Shown: one piece after another, positions 11,330 to 22,191 of the stretch
How the letters are laid out: every line of letters begins with the position of its first letter
Position numbering within the stretch: position 1 is the first letter of the stretch
Assembly (NCBI RefSeq): GCF_028372415.1
Contig: NC_092876.1
Coordinates: 59,544,385 to 59,608,384 of the forward strand
Reading direction: 5' to 3'
Length of the DNA: 64,000 bases
Source of the DNA: Notamacropus eugenii
Taxonomy: Eukaryota; Chordata; Mammalia; Diprotodontia; Macropodidae
Program-made: the position numbers and the translations under genes
The notes under the pieces: generated by a model
Databases searched by the model: none
Told to the model about the DNA's origin: nothing
Seen by the model: the letters and a program-made list of their open reading frames with translations, nothing else

Positions 11330-11800
11330 AGGAGAGTAGATTCAAATTCAAATCTCTCCCTCACTCAGCTAGCAAAGTGATTCCTAATGAGCAAGTCTGA
11401 CCACATCCTTTCTCCTACTCAATAACCTCCACATGACTTCCAAGAACAACTATAAGAATCCCTAGTTTGGTCTTTGAAGCAGAACACAAAAAACAAATCC
11501 AGCCCCTTTCTACCTCCCTAATCTTACACTTTGTTCTTCCCCCACATACTTTGAAATCTAGCTTCATGGACCTCCCTGTTTTTCTTTGGAGAAGACGTTC
11601 CATCTTCTCATTCTGAACCTTTTCACTGACTTTCCTCCATGCCTGAAATATTGTCCCTTCTCACCTCCTCTTCTTATCATCCTTGGCTTCCTTTAAGACT
11701 TTCCTCAAGGCTAGCTCAAATCCCACCTTCTGCAGGAGGCTCTTCCTGGTCCCTGGCTGCTGTAGCTGGGAGTACCTTACCCCTCTGAGCTCCCTCATCT
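11330..11800 (+). repeat. L2 LINE fragment
   Basis: The L2 distal region: TCTGACCACATCCTTTCTCC, CCTGAAATATTGTCCC, TCAAATCCCACCTTCTGCAG. Confidence 0.75.
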
Positions 11801-12279
11801 TCTCCATTGCCCAATTCCCAGCCCTTTAACTTCATTCTCCAGTATCACCTTTATTCTAGACTCTCACAAAGAGGTGAGTGCCTTCTCTCCAAGGCTGTCC
11901 CAATCGCTACATGGATTCTGGGTCAGATTTCCTCCCATCTTCTTCAGATGATAACTCACTACCATCCTCACTCTAATTTTCAATCTCTCACTATTATTTT
12001 CTTCCCTTTCTGCCTGCAAACTCACCCAAGTCTTTCTTGAAAATTAGATTCCACCAACCCTACCAGCTATAGTCTTCTATAGTCAGAAGCCCCATTACAG
12101 AAGGTTTTGAAGAGAGTGAGAGGAAAGGAAGTGGAGGCACAAGTGTAGATGTTTTTTTTTTTTTCCCCAAAGAGTTTGGCTGAGAAGGGGAGAAGAGATA
12201 GATGACTATAGGTAGCAAATCATTAGTACCTCAGAAAGAGCATTAAACTGAAACTGTTCTTTCCAAGGTCCCAATGATC
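11801..12279. other. Unassigned, partly pyrimidine-rich
   Basis: Possibly more decayed L2. A short T tract lies at about 12152-12163. No gene was recognised. Confidence 0.35.
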
Positions 12280-12545
12280 CCTGGATTGATAAATTGAACG
12301 GCATTTTCTCTATTATCTTTCTTGACCTCTCTGCATCATTTGGCACTGTTAACCAACCTTTCCTCCCAGATGCTCTACCCTCCTGCTGCATCCTAAGGAC
12401 TCTGAGCCTTACCATTTGGCCTCCTGTTGCACCCTCTTATAGATTATTCTCTGTTAGAATATAAGTCCTTGAGGGCAGAGTCATTTTTGTATCTATCTCC
12501 AGTGCTTGGCACATAATATGTGCTTAATAAATGTTCATTCATTCC
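12280..12545 (+). repeat. L2 LINE fragments (RT piece and 3' end)
   Basis: 12290-12420 matches the L2 reverse-transcriptase region (TTCTTGACCTCTCTGCATCA). 12440-12545 is the L2 3' end, CAGTGCTTGGCACATAATAT followed by GTGCTTAATAAATG. Confidence 0.75.
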
Positions 12546-12549
12546 TTCG

Positions 12550-12655
12550 TCCATCCATCCTAAGATCCAGCACAGTTTTGACATTCTATATTCTAAAGCC
12601 TCTTCTAGCTTTGAAATTCTATGTTCTCTGGTTCCTCCTAGCTGGGACATTTGAT
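12550..12655 (+). repeat. 33-bp tandem array C (about 3 units)
   Basis: Three degenerate 33-bp units (TTTGACATTCTATATTCTAA and similar) lie between an L2 3' end and a hAT-like element. Confidence 0.6.
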
Positions 12656-12656
12656 A

Positions 12657-12985
12657 GGTTAGAATTTCTTAACTTTTTTTGAGCCACAGACCTTTTTAAT
12701 AGTTGGTGAAGCTGTCTTGGGGTGGGCAGAGAGGAGAGATGGGGAGAAAATTTGGAACTCAAAATCTTATGGAAGTGAATGATGAAAACTAAAAATAAAT
12801 AAATTAATTAAAAAAACCATTTGGTGAAGCTTATGTACCCCTTCTCATACTAATATTTTTAAATGCATGAAATAAAATAAAATGCATAGGATTACAAAGG
12901 TTACAAATGAAACCTATTATATTACAAATGGTTATAAAATATATTTTTTAAAAACTTCACAGGCCTCAGGTTAAGAACCCCTGTT
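12657..12985. mobile_element. hAT-like non-autonomous DNA element split by L1
   Basis: The ends are imperfect inverted repeats: GTTAGAATTTCTTAAC at 12658-12673 and GGTTAAGAACCCCTG at 12969-12983. The interior (AGCCACAGACC, TATGTACCCCTTCTCATACT, AATGCATGAAATAAAATAAA) matches a non-autonomous mammalian DNA repeat seen again at 62608-63000. No transposase is present. An L1 3' end is inserted at 12713-12820. Confidence 0.65.
12713..12820 (+). repeat. Very short L1 3'-end insertion
   Basis: A 108-bp L1 tail (GGAACTCAAAATCTTATGG, ATGAAAACTAAAAATAAATA) ends in an A-rich tract. A perfect 10-bp target-site duplication TTGGTGAAGC (12703-12712, 12821-12830) flanks it. It is an extreme 5' truncation and fairly recent relative to its host. 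Confidence 0.92.
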
Positions 12986-13345
12986 AAGTGCTAAGATCCC
13001 TCACAGGTCTTACATTTTATATTGTAAGACCGTTTTCAGCTCTGTTATTCTATATTTATTTTAAGGCTTCTCCCAGCCCTGAAATTCTATATTCTAAAGT
13101 CCTTTCCAGAACTGACATTCTATATCTTAAGGCCTCACCCAGGTCTGACACTCTATATTCTGAGGTCCCTTCCAACTCTGACACTCTTTGTGTTAAGATG
13201 CCTCCCAGGTCTGGCATCTTATATTCTAAAGCCTCGCTCAGTTCTGTCAAGGCCCCTCCTAGAACATTTTATATTCTAATGTTCCTCTCAGTTCTGACAT
13301 TCTATGTTCCAAGGCCCCTTCTAGATCTAAAATTCTACAATTCTA
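12986..13345 (+). repeat. 33-bp tandem array D (about 11 units, longest continuous)
   Basis: About eleven 33-bp units with core TCTGACATTCTATATTCTAA run next to the hAT-like element. Substitutions are many but most units stay in register; one unit near 13245-13260 is shortened. Confidence 0.8.
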
Positions 13346-13514
13346 AAATCTGGAAAGAGAAAAGCAGAGAAGAAATAGAATTAAAGTCTGAAATTTCTAA
13401 GTTTAAGGAAAAGGTGTACACAGAATTTTTTCCCACTTGCTGAAACACTAGAGTTAGCCTTTTCCACATACATCTTGAAAAGGATAAACTTTGGACAAAT
13501 ACATTTCTTTCTTC

Positions 13515-13600
13515 CTCAAGACTCAGTCAATAAGCAATTATTAAGTGCCTACTATGTGTCAGGCACTATGGTAAGTGCTGGGGATAGGGGAAACAAACAA
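13515..13600 (-). repeat. L2 LINE 3' end
   Basis: TTATTAAGTGCCTACTATGT followed by GTCAGGCACTATGGTAAGTG is the L2 terminus in reverse. Confidence 0.8.
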
Positions 13601-13654
13601 TAATAAAATAATAAATATGAAAATAATAAATATGAAAAATGGTAGAATGGCAAG

Positions 13655-13850
13655 TTAGGTCCCCTAGTAGCCCAAAAGAAGAACGTTGGATTTCATGTTA
13701 GAGGATTTAAATTCCAATCCTGCTTCTGCCCCTCAGAACCTGAGCATTCTCTGGTGAGTCACATGACTTTTCTAGAATTCAGTTTCTTGATCTGTAAAAT
13801 GGGGAAAGGTTGGATGAAGCAGCTGAATGTTGTGATTCCTTGACTTTTTT
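13655..13850 (+). repeat. MIR-type SINE
   Basis: TTAAATTCCAATCCTGCTTC, AGTTTCTTGATCTGTAAAAT. Confidence 0.65.
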
Positions 13851-14239
13851 TTTTAAAAAATATTGAGTAGTAATCAAGGTCTGGTCATGGATGATTTTAT
13901 GCCTAGAGTGATTTCAGGGATTCTAGGAAGTCTTCTCTGTGCTCTCCCAATCACTTGCTAGCTATGCCTGGAACTTCACAAGGAGACACCATTGTCTGTA
14001 GTTTAAGGAAATGATCCTTAAATACTGAGAAGGCTAAGGCTTGAAGCTAGCAATGAACATCTTAGAGTAAGGAATGTCAGAACCTCCCCTGGGGGGAGAG
14101 CTTAAGGACACTAGGAGAAAGTGGGGTACCTTTACCGTCTTTGCTGTAATAGAGCTGGCCCTGATAACAGTAGGTGACTCTTATGGTAACTTTTTCTCCT
14201 TCTTGATCCTAGTTCCCTTTTCCTCTATTACAACCTTCA
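13851..14239. other. Unassigned DNA
   Basis: No gene was recognised. It may contain the 5' part of the repeat that follows. Confidence 0.35.
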
Positions 14240-14790
14240 TCCAGGGGGTATGGGTGTTCAGGAGGACTAACACCTCTGGTGTGAGGACTAGCTGAGTCCT
14301 TTTCGGGGCTGTTCATATGCCCTTGATTTCTACCTAGCACTCAACTCTCACCTGTGGCTCCAAGAAGCTGTAGCATGCCCAGAGTCACACCCAGGTAAAA
14401 CCATCTTGGCAGACAGGCTAAACCAGGTTGAGGGTAACCTACAGTGAAGCAGGGGGATGTCTACCCCAAGCATGTAAAGAATTCCCTGGGTGAAATGGTT
14501 AGAATGGGCAGATCAGAACAATTTGTTCCACCAGCCATGAAGGCAGCTGAAGCAGGCACTATGGAGCGTTTAAGTTGCCAAGGGCATCCACTGCATCCCG
14601 GGCCATTGCCAGTCATCCTAACTTTTGTCCTGCTACTGGACTTTGATGAAAGTCACCCTCACTCTGGAAGAGAGAGTGATACTGTCAACTGTGCATTTCT
14701 GCCTCACTTAAATCCAATTCGTGCATGAATCAAGGCATCATCCCATGATGCAATTGGGTCCTCTTGGAAAATGAAGGACAAGCAACCTAC
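14240..14790 (+). repeat. Unclassified marsupial repeat, copy 1
   Basis: A reverse-orientation copy (48117-48665) matches this through TGGCTCCAAGAAGCTG, GGCATCCACTGCATCCCGGG, CCATTGCCAGTC, CTGGACTTTGATG and CTGCCTCACTTAAATCCAAT. The tail GTCCTCTTGGAAAATGAAGG then ACAAGCAAC resembles the WSINE tail, suggesting the same LINE partner. No coding capacity was seen. Confidence 0.7.
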
Positions 14791-14925
14791 AGCCCTGTAA
14801 AAAGAGGCTAATAACAGCCTCTAACTCCCAGGGTTCCTGTGAGGATCAAATGAGATAATATTTGTAAAGTGCCTGGCGCATGGTAGGTATTTCATAAAAG
14901 CTTGTTTCCTTCCTCATCACTGTGT
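14791..14925 (+). repeat. MIR 3' part
   Basis: CCAGGGTTCCTGTGAGGATC, AAATGAGATAATATTTGTAA, AGTGCCTGGCGCATGGTAGG. Confidence 0.75.
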
Positions 14926-15635
14926 GGAGGTGACCTTGAGTTCTTGGATGCTCTGTGAGTGGGATGGAAGCTCAGGTTCTATTGAAGTGGAAACCTAGGC
15001 ATAGGGAGTTGGGAGCAGAGAGGCCCCCACTACTAGAGGATTGTAATGAAGGATTGCAATAGGGTGTGATCATTAAGAACAGTGGAGGGGTAGGGATGTT
15101 GCTAAGGTAAAATCAACAGGACTTGTTAATTGATTGAATATAAGATGGGAGAGGGAAGGTAGAGTGAAAGATAATTACAAGATTAATGGCATGGAAGACA
15201 TGTAATCAAAGGTGCTGCCATGCACAAGAGTAATGAGAAGCAGAAGAAGCAGGTTTAGGAGGACTTTCTTATTATTTGTGTGACTATACTAAAGTCCCGA
15301 GGTTCCAGTTTCCTCTTCTGTATGTCATAGGGGTAAGGAGGACAAGGGAATTAGCCAGTGAAGGCTGAATCCTAGGAGTATGGGCAGGGGACTCTGCCTG
15401 GTGCCAGCCCACTGTATTTGGAGAACCTGCTTCCAAGGGGTCAGACACTGTGCAGTAGAGGGGCCTGGATCTCCACTTTGGAGCATATAGTTCCTATTCT
15501 CTTATTGAGTGGTCAGGAAAAGCCTTTTGATTGGCTACTGAGCTGGAACTAGGTGCATGTAGAAAAGGCATTAACTAGCCAAGCCATTTTCTCTATTTCC
15601 AGTAAGGAATGCTGTAAGCTTGTGGGTGGGGAAAG
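14926..15635. other. Unassigned DNA
   Basis: No gene or repeat was recognised with confidence. Confidence 0.4.
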
Positions 15636-15699
15636 ACAGAGACAGAGAGAAAAAATGTGAGGGAGAAGGGAGAGGGTAAAGGGGAGTGGGGAGGGAGGA

Positions 15700-15764
<65 letters not shown>

Positions 15765-15835
15765 GAGACAGAGAGACAGAGAGACAGAGAGAGACAGAGA
15801 GACAGAGAGAGAGAGAGAGAGGAGACAGACAGACA
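15636..15835. repeat. GA-rich microsatellite, (GA)n with GACAGAGA motifs
   Basis: A long purine-rich tract has a pure (GA)n core at about 15704-15755 and GACA interspersed after it. Its Arg/Glu-rich and Leu/Ser-rich open frames are artefacts. Confidence 0.95.
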
Positions 15836-16859
15836 GGGAGGAGGTGCCACCAGCTTCTTCTTGCCATGCAGGCTGACTTGTGGTCTGTAGCCTGTAAGCT
15901 TATGGCCCTGTGGCTGCTTCTGTCAGTGTTTCTGCACTTTCCTGTATGAGGGTGGAGGAGGATTGGAGAGAGGGTCTTTGTGAGAGCCAGCAGAATTTGT
16001 CACTAGCTATAGCCATGGTAGCCCTGAGCCATCTCCACAGAAGTGGTAGTCTTCTCTTCGAATGGATGAGATTGCTAAAGAAGAAAGCATGAAGGCTTTA
16101 CAAATATTAGATAACCACATTTATGGGTGTGGTGGGAGCAGCATCTGTTTTATGTAGGCTGGGCTGATTTCTCCTTCAAGGGGCAAGGACTTTGTCCTTG
16201 CGATTTGGTTGGCACAGGGCACTGGGGCTTGGATCGCTGATGTACCTTCCTGGCTGCCTGAGGTACAAAGCCCATAGCCCGGCTTATGAAGAGTTGGGCT
16301 TCTCAAACTCGACAGAGTTCTCACTGCCACAGGAATTGATGTACTTCTTTGGGCACTGCTACCTTAGTGACAGATGGGGAGGCAGAGGGGAGCTGTATCC
16401 ACCTGAATTAATCCTTAATGATCTTTTTAATGATTGATCAAACTCCTCTTTGCCAAATATTTTATGACCCAGGAGTATTTGTCTTCCTGGACCACTGGAA
16501 CTGGCCCAGATAGACCTGGCCCTGAACAGTTGGGAAGAATAGGTCAGAGAATGAGTTGTTATTAAAGTAAGCAAGCGAGGAACATGTGTTTTCTCCAAAA
16601 CTAAGAGAGGATGGAATGTCCAGTGAGAAGGATGGTAATTAAAACCTTCCCAGGCCACAGGGAGGCCCCTGGCTCCAACATCTAGGAGGTCCTGGGTGAC
16701 TTTTGGGAGAGTGGTTTTACTGGGGGCAGCAGTCAGATGGTAAGAGGCCAAGGAGAGAACAGGGAGGGAGAAGGTGTCAGCAGGAGATGTACTGAAACTT
16801 TTCATGACAGTCTCTGCTCTCTTATAGCTCACAGTGGAATGAGGGAGACAACGTGGGAA
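15836..16859. other. Unassigned DNA
   Basis: No recognised repeat. Open frames on both strands (for example about 157 codons on the minus strand at 16359-16832) have no recognisable domain. Confidence 0.4.
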
Positions 16860-17130
16860 TAACTAGGTACCAATAAGCTAGAGTGAGGATGAATCAGAAC
16901 TAATCAACAGAGAAAAGGCACTAGAATTAAGGAGGATCAGGAAAAGCTCCTTGTCAAAGATGGGGAGGCCAGGAGGTGGGGATGAGGAAGGAGAGCGTTT
17001 GAGGCATGAGGGACAGCCGGTGGAAATGCCTGGACTGTAGGAGTGGGCTATGGGAGAAAGGAGAAGGACGGAAGGAAGACTTTGGTTTTAGGACTGGGGA
17101 GATGAGGGATGAGGAGTCTGTGGTGAAGTA
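16860..17130 (-). repeat. L2 LINE fragment
   Basis: It matches the same region of the L2 copy at 34195-35290: AACAGAGAAAAGGCACTAGA, GAGGGACAGCCGGTGGAAAT. Confidence 0.6.
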
Positions 17131-17139
17131 GAGATTCAT

Positions 17140-17153
17140 GGGGGGGGGGGGGG
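17140..17153. repeat. Poly-G tract
   Basis: A run of about 14 G. Confidence 0.95.
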
Positions 17154-17234
17154 TGACTCCTGGAGCAAAGTCTGAAGACAAGGAAAGGAACAGGATCAAA
17201 GGTGCAGGCAGCTAGAGAAGTCTTAGTGAGCATT

Positions 17235-17653
17235 TGTTTGTTGGTTTTCCAGTCGTATCTGACCCTTCACGACCCTGTTTGCGATTTTCATGGCAAAGAT
17301 ACTGGAGTACTTTGCCATTTCCTTCTCCAGCTCATTTTACAGAGGAGGAAACTGAGGCAAACAGGGTGAAGTGATTTGCCCAGGGTCACACAGCTAGGAA
17401 GTGTCTGAGGTTGGATTTGAATTCATGTCTTTTTAAAAAAAACGTATTTTATTCTGAGCTGAAGAAATAAAATGAGCGTTTCCATAACATAGTACAACAG
17501 AAAAAAAGATGATTGCATATGAAACTGCAAATCTATTATTTATAACTTGCAATTCCATTTAAATATATAATAAAGCTATTATGTAACTTTCTTTTTTCCT
17601 TCCTTTTCCCCCTCCCCCCAATCCTGTCCTAGAGATGGCTACATTAGACACAA

Positions 17654-17692
<39 letters not shown>

Positions 17693-17800
17693 CTTTCTAT
17701 GCATACTTCTATTTATCAGTTCTTTCTCTTCCATATAGATAGCTCTTGACTTCATGCCCATTGCTCTATCCACTCTACCCACTGAGCTTACCTACTAAGG
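17235..17800 (-). repeat. MAR1 SINE split by an L1 3' end
   Basis: 17235-17432 is a reverse MAR1 (TTCATGGCAAAGATACTGGA, CCATTTCCTTCTCCAGCTC, CAGGGTCACACAGCTAGGAA). Its head resumes at about 17746-17800 (TTGCTCTATCCACTCTACC). A short duplication near TTCATG marks the insertion. Confidence 0.85.
17433..17745 (-). repeat. L1 3' UTR insertion
   Basis: A 5'-truncated L1 3' end in reverse: poly-T-rich start, CATAACATAGTACAACAG, TGAAACTGCAAATCTATTAT, then an internal (TG)n at about 17656-17687. Confidence 0.7.
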
Positions 17801-18125
17801 AGTAGGGATCTCTCTCTGGTGATCAAGGGGAAAGAGGAGAGGAACCATGATGATGGTTTGAGAATGGAGGAGGGGATTGAGGAAGCCCACAGTACATGGT
17901 CTCAATCTTCTCATTAAAGTAGGCTGTGATGTCATCTATGTTAAATGTGTTGGGAGGAAGGGTCCAGGGCAGAAATGAGAGGCAAGAGGAGAGTTTATTA
18001 TGCACTCTCAGTAAGATGAGGGCTGATTTTAGGACTAATGTGATAAGCCATGAAACAGGGGGCTTGTCCTTTCTTCCTGGTTCTGCTAGGGACTTCCTGC
18101 AAGTGTTTATAAAAAATTAAAAAAA
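17801..18125. other. Unassigned DNA
   Basis: Possibly decayed L2. Not classified. Confidence 0.35.
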
Positions 18126-18129
18126 AAAT

Positions 18130-18370
18130 AAAAAGCAATTACATCTTTCTATCCAGTACATCCTCCATGTAGCTACCAAGGCAACTTTCCTCAGTTGGAA
18201 GATCTGAACCATATCATTTCCTGACTCAGTTGCCTCCAGTGACTTCCTATTGCCTCTAGGATCAGATATAAATTGCTGTGTTTGGCTTTTAAAGTCCTTC
18301 ATAACTGGGTGCCACCCTACCTTTCAAGTGTCATTATATGTGATTCCCTTCTGGTACTCTTTTATTCTAT
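18130..18370 (+). repeat. L2 LINE fragment
   Basis: CTCCAGTGACTTCCTATTGC, CTCTAGGATCAGATATAAAT and TTTTAAAGTCCTTCATAACT are L2 distal sequence. Confidence 0.75.
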
Positions 18371-18900
18371 CATAATGGGAGCTAGTTGTTGTCAGAGTCA
18401 GGGCTTGAAACAAGATTTTCCTGTCTCTGAGGCCTGCCCTTCACCTAATGTGCCACACAACCTCTTGGATACGGCATTTATATGCGTAGATAAATACAAC
18501 ATGATTTAAATAGGAATAAAGCAATGGCAAGTAGGGTGATGATGGAAAGTATCACACATGAGGAGCCTGCCTTTAAATCTCTTTTTTAAAATTTATTTAT
18601 TTTAAGTTTTCAACATTCATTTCCACAAAATTTTGAGTTCCAAATTTTCTCCCCATCTCTCCCCTCCCCCCAACCCAAAATGCCTCGAATTCTGATCGCC
18701 CCTTCCACCAATGTGCCTTTACTTCTGACACCTCTCCCTTCCCTTATCCCCATCTTCTCTCTTGTCCTGTAGGGCAAGATAAATTTCTATACCCTGTTAC
18801 CTGTATTTCTTATTTCCCAGTTGTACACAAAAACAATTCTCAACATTTGTTCCTAAAACTTTGAGTTCCAACTTCTCTTCCTCCCTCCCCCCCCCCTTCC

Positions 18901-19308
18901 TGTAACAGGATGAGTTAGAGCTGACCCCTGTCCATCACAGGACGCTACACTGAGAGCCTGCCTGCCTAGATAACCTGGGGGCTTGTCAGTAGGGGTGGAA
19001 CTAGATGGATTTCAGGAGGAAGGGTCTTGTCTTTGTTGGCAACGTGGCAGTTCTTTGTCCAGTTCTGGATGCCCAGTGGAGAAGACACCCATATAAGGAA
19101 TAGTGTTAGGTGATAGGTTCAATGTATAGGCTTAGGAATGTTCATGTAATTAAGACTATATATGCATATGAGCTAGCTGGAATAAACGGAGTTATCACCA
19201 CCTTGTCTCCCGCCTCATTTCATTACTCACTAGATCAAGGCCTCTTGCTGGACAAGAGCCTTGGGTCAGGGTTTAGGGATCCCTGGAATGGTCTAGGGGA
19301 TCCCAACA
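18901..19308 (+). mobile_element. Solo LTR of an endogenous retrovirus (fossil)
   Basis: A 408-bp block begins TGTAACAGG and ends CCCAACA. It is flanked by a perfect 6-bp duplication CCTTCC (18895-18900 and 19309-19314). An AATAAA signal lies inside (GCTGGAATAAACGG at about 19180). The 6-bp duplication suggests a class II (ERV-K-like, beta-type) element, tentatively. Orientation is judged from the AATAAA. No internal viral sequence remains, so it is a product of LTR-LTR recombination. It is younger than the half-L1 element it interrupts. Confidence 0.82.
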
Positions 19309-19992
19309 CCTTCCCTTTGGAAGGCAAGCAATTCAATATAGGCCATATCTGTGTAGTTTTGCAAATGACTTCCATAATAGTCGTGTTGTATAAGACTAAC
19401 TATATTTCCCTCCATCCTATCCTGTCCCCCATTACTTCTATTCTCTCTTTTGATCCTGTCCCTCCCCATGAGTGTTGACCTCAAATTGCTCCCTCCTCCC
19501 TATGCCCTCCCTTCCATCTTCCCCCCCCCCCACCCTGCTTATCCCCTTATCCCCCATTTTCCTGTATTGTAAGATAGGTTTTCATACCAAAATGAGTGTG
19601 CATTTTATTCCTTCCTTTAGTGGAATGTGATGAGAGTAAACTTCATGTTTTTCTCTCACCTCCCCTCTTTTTCCCTCCACTAAAAAGTCTTTTGCTTGCC
19701 TCTTTTATGAGAGATAATTTGCCCCATTCCATTTCTCCCTTTCTCCTCTCAATATATTTCTCTCTCACTGCTTGATTTCATTTTTTTAAGATATGATCCC
19801 ATCCTCTTCAATTCATTCTGTGCACTCTGTCTCTATGTGTGTGTGCATGTGCGTGTGCATGTGTGTGTGTGTAATCCCACCCAGTACCCAGATACTGAAA
19901 AGTTTCAAGAGTTACAAATATTGTCTTTCCATGTAGGAATGTAAACAGTTCAACTTTTGTAAGTCCCTTATGACTTCTCTTTGCTGTTTACC

Positions 19993-21096
19993 TTTTCATG
20001 CTTCTCTTGATTCTTGTGTTTGAAAGTCAAATTTTCTTTTCAGCTCTGGTCTTTTCATCAAGAATGCTTGAAAGTCCTCTATTTCATTGAAAGACCAATT
20101 TTTCCCCTGAAGTATTACACTCAGTTTTTCTGGATAGGTGATTCTTGGTTTAAGTCCTAGTTCCTTTGACTTCTGGAATATCCTATTCCACACCCTTCAA
20201 TCCCTTAATGTAGAAGCTGCTAGATCTTATGTTATCCTGATTGTATTTCCACAATACTTGAATAGTTTCTTTCTAGCTGCTTGCAATATTTTCTCCTTGA
20301 CCTGGGAACTCTGGAATTTGACCACAATGTTCCTAGGAGTTTCTCTTTTTGGATCTCTTTCAGGCAGTTATGTGTGGATTCCTTGAATACTTATTTTGCC
20401 CTCTGGTTCTAAAATCTCAGGGCAGTTTTCCTTGATAATTTCATGAAAGATGATGTCTAGGCTCTTTTTTTGATCATGGCTTTCAGATAGGCCCATAATT
20501 TTTAAATTGTCTCTCCTGGATCTGTTTTCCACATCAGTTGTTTTTCCAATGAGATATTTCGCATTATCTTCCATTTTTTAATTCTTTTGGTTTTGTTTTG
20601 TGATTTCTTGATTTCTCATAAAGTCATTGGCCTCCATCTGTTCCATTCTAATTTTGAAAGAACTATTTTCTTCAGTGAGCTTTTGAACCTCCTTTTCCAT
20701 TTAGCTAATTCTGCTTTATAAAGCATTCTTCTCCTCATTGGCTTTTTGAACCTCTTTTGTCAGTTGAATTAGCCTATTTTTCAAGGTGTTATTTTTTTCA
20801 GCATTTTTTTGGGTCTTTTTTAGCAGAGTGTGGACCTGCTTTTCATGTTTTACTTGCATCTCTCTCATTTCTCTTCCCAGTTTTTCCTCCACCTCTCTAA
20901 CTTGTTTTTCAAAATCCTTTTTGAGCTCTTCCATGGCCTGAGCCCACTGGGTGAGCTGGGATACAGAAGCCTTGACTTCTGCGTTTTTTCCTGATGGTAA
21001 GCATTGTTCTTCCTCATCAGAAAGGAAGGGAGGAAATACCTGTTCACCAAGAAAGTCACCTTCTATAGTCTTATTTTTTTTCCCTTTTCTGGGCAT
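19993..21096 (-). pseudogene. L1 ORF1 (RNA-binding protein) remnant
   Basis: It begins MPRKGKKNKTIEGDF. A heptad-like Glu/Lys/Leu-rich coiled coil spans about residues 50-126. The RRM-like core follows (ENRSRRDNLKIMGLSESHDQ, 20574-20368). The C-terminal domain ends with ITYPEKLSVILQGKNWSF and a basic tail (to 19996). At least one stop lies between the coiled coil and the RRM (near 20700), and more decay lies between 20368 and 20193, so it is not functional. It would have been the nucleic-acid chaperone of the L1 RNP. Confidence 0.8.
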
Positions 21097-21784
21097 TTTC
21101 CCAACCAGTGACTTGACTTCTGAGTTTTCTTTCCACCCCCACCACGCCTACAGATCCACCCAGCCAGTGCTTGGGGTCTGAGATTCAAATGCTGCTTCCC
21201 AGCCTCAAGGCTTTGGGCGGGGGCAGGGCTGCTATTCAGTGTGAGATTAAGTTCATTTGCTCAGGTCAGGGCAGGGCCGCCACACGGGACTCAGTTCCCT
21301 CAGGGATTTATGTGGAAACTTTCAACAATGGATCTAGGCTCCAGCCTGCTTGGGGAGCCCTGGTCTGCTCCTGCCTCCTGAGGGGGCCTGAGTTATGGGG
21401 GGACCCCACTCCCCTCTCAGCAAGCCGAGAAGACCCTCTCACCAACCTTTGGGGCCCATGGGTGAAGGGACCTGCATGGCCGCTGGAGATTCCATCCCTG
21501 AAGCCTGCTCGGATCTGCTCCTCTTGGCACTGCGCGAAGGCAGGGCTGGGCTTGGCCCTGGATCTAGGGTGTGACGGACCTTTTGCGAGAGGTTTTCAGG
21601 GCTCTCTGGAACAGAAATCTCATCTGCTCCATTGTTCTGTGGCTTCTGCTGCTCCAGAATTTGTTGGGAGTTCTTTTTTACAGATGTTCTATGGGCTGTG
21701 GGTTCAGAGCTAGCATATGTGTGTCTTTCTACTCCACCATCTTGGCTCCACCCCATCAAATCTGCCTATTCTTTCTTTCATCTA

Positions 21785-22035
21785 GTCTGCTAGTGGATAC
21801 ACCCCACTGGACCTAGCGTTAGGGAGACCTGAGTTCAAATCTTACTAGACACTTCTTAACTATGTAACCGTGGTCAAGTCATTTAATCTCTGAGGGTCAC
21901 AATTTCTTCATATATAAAATGGAGATAATTTACAGCCCCTCCCTCACAGGGTTGTTGTGAGAACCAAATGAGATAATATTTGTAAAGCATTTTGTAAATC
22001 TTAAAAGTACTTAAAGTAAATCTTAAAGATTTAGA
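21785..22035 (+). repeat. THER1/MIR-type SINE, near complete
   Basis: GGGAGACCTGAGTTCAAATC, TAACTATGTAACCGTGGTCA, ATATATAAAATGGAGATAAT, CAAATGAGATAATATTTGTA. Confidence 0.85.
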
Positions 22036-22191
22036 AAAGATGGGAAAGTAGGCATGAATCAGTAGCTATTGATATTGTCTTTGTTGGGGGTTTTTTTGGT
22101 AATAAGGTCAAAAATTTTTTTTCTCAAAAAAGAAAAACGAAACTTCTAGCAGTTAAGATGTTTCATTTGCCAAAAGGAGCCTTCGGATAGA
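22036..22191. other. Unassigned DNA
   Basis: Low-complexity A/T-rich stretch. Confidence 0.4.

Larger units (their letters stand above)
18582..21754 (-). mobile_element. ORF1-only L1 (half-L1/HAL1 type), split by a solo LTR
   Basis: On the minus strand it starts with an L1-type 5' end (GGGGTGGAGCCAAGATGGTG at about 21754), then about 650 bp of 5' UTR, then ORF1 (21096-19993). A 3' region of about 1 kb follows, with a CA tract and a purine-rich block, and the L1-type terminus ATGTTGAAAACTTAAAATAA with an A-rich tail. No endonuclease or reverse-transcriptase sequence lies between ORF1 and the tail. HAL1 elements of mammals have this plan. An internal deletion of a full L1 is the alternative. 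A solo LTR at 18901-19308 interrupts it. Confidence 0.75.

Noticed and set aside
16359-16832. Minus-strand open frame of about 157 codons
   Set aside because: No recognised domain, splice context or codon bias; treated as chance.
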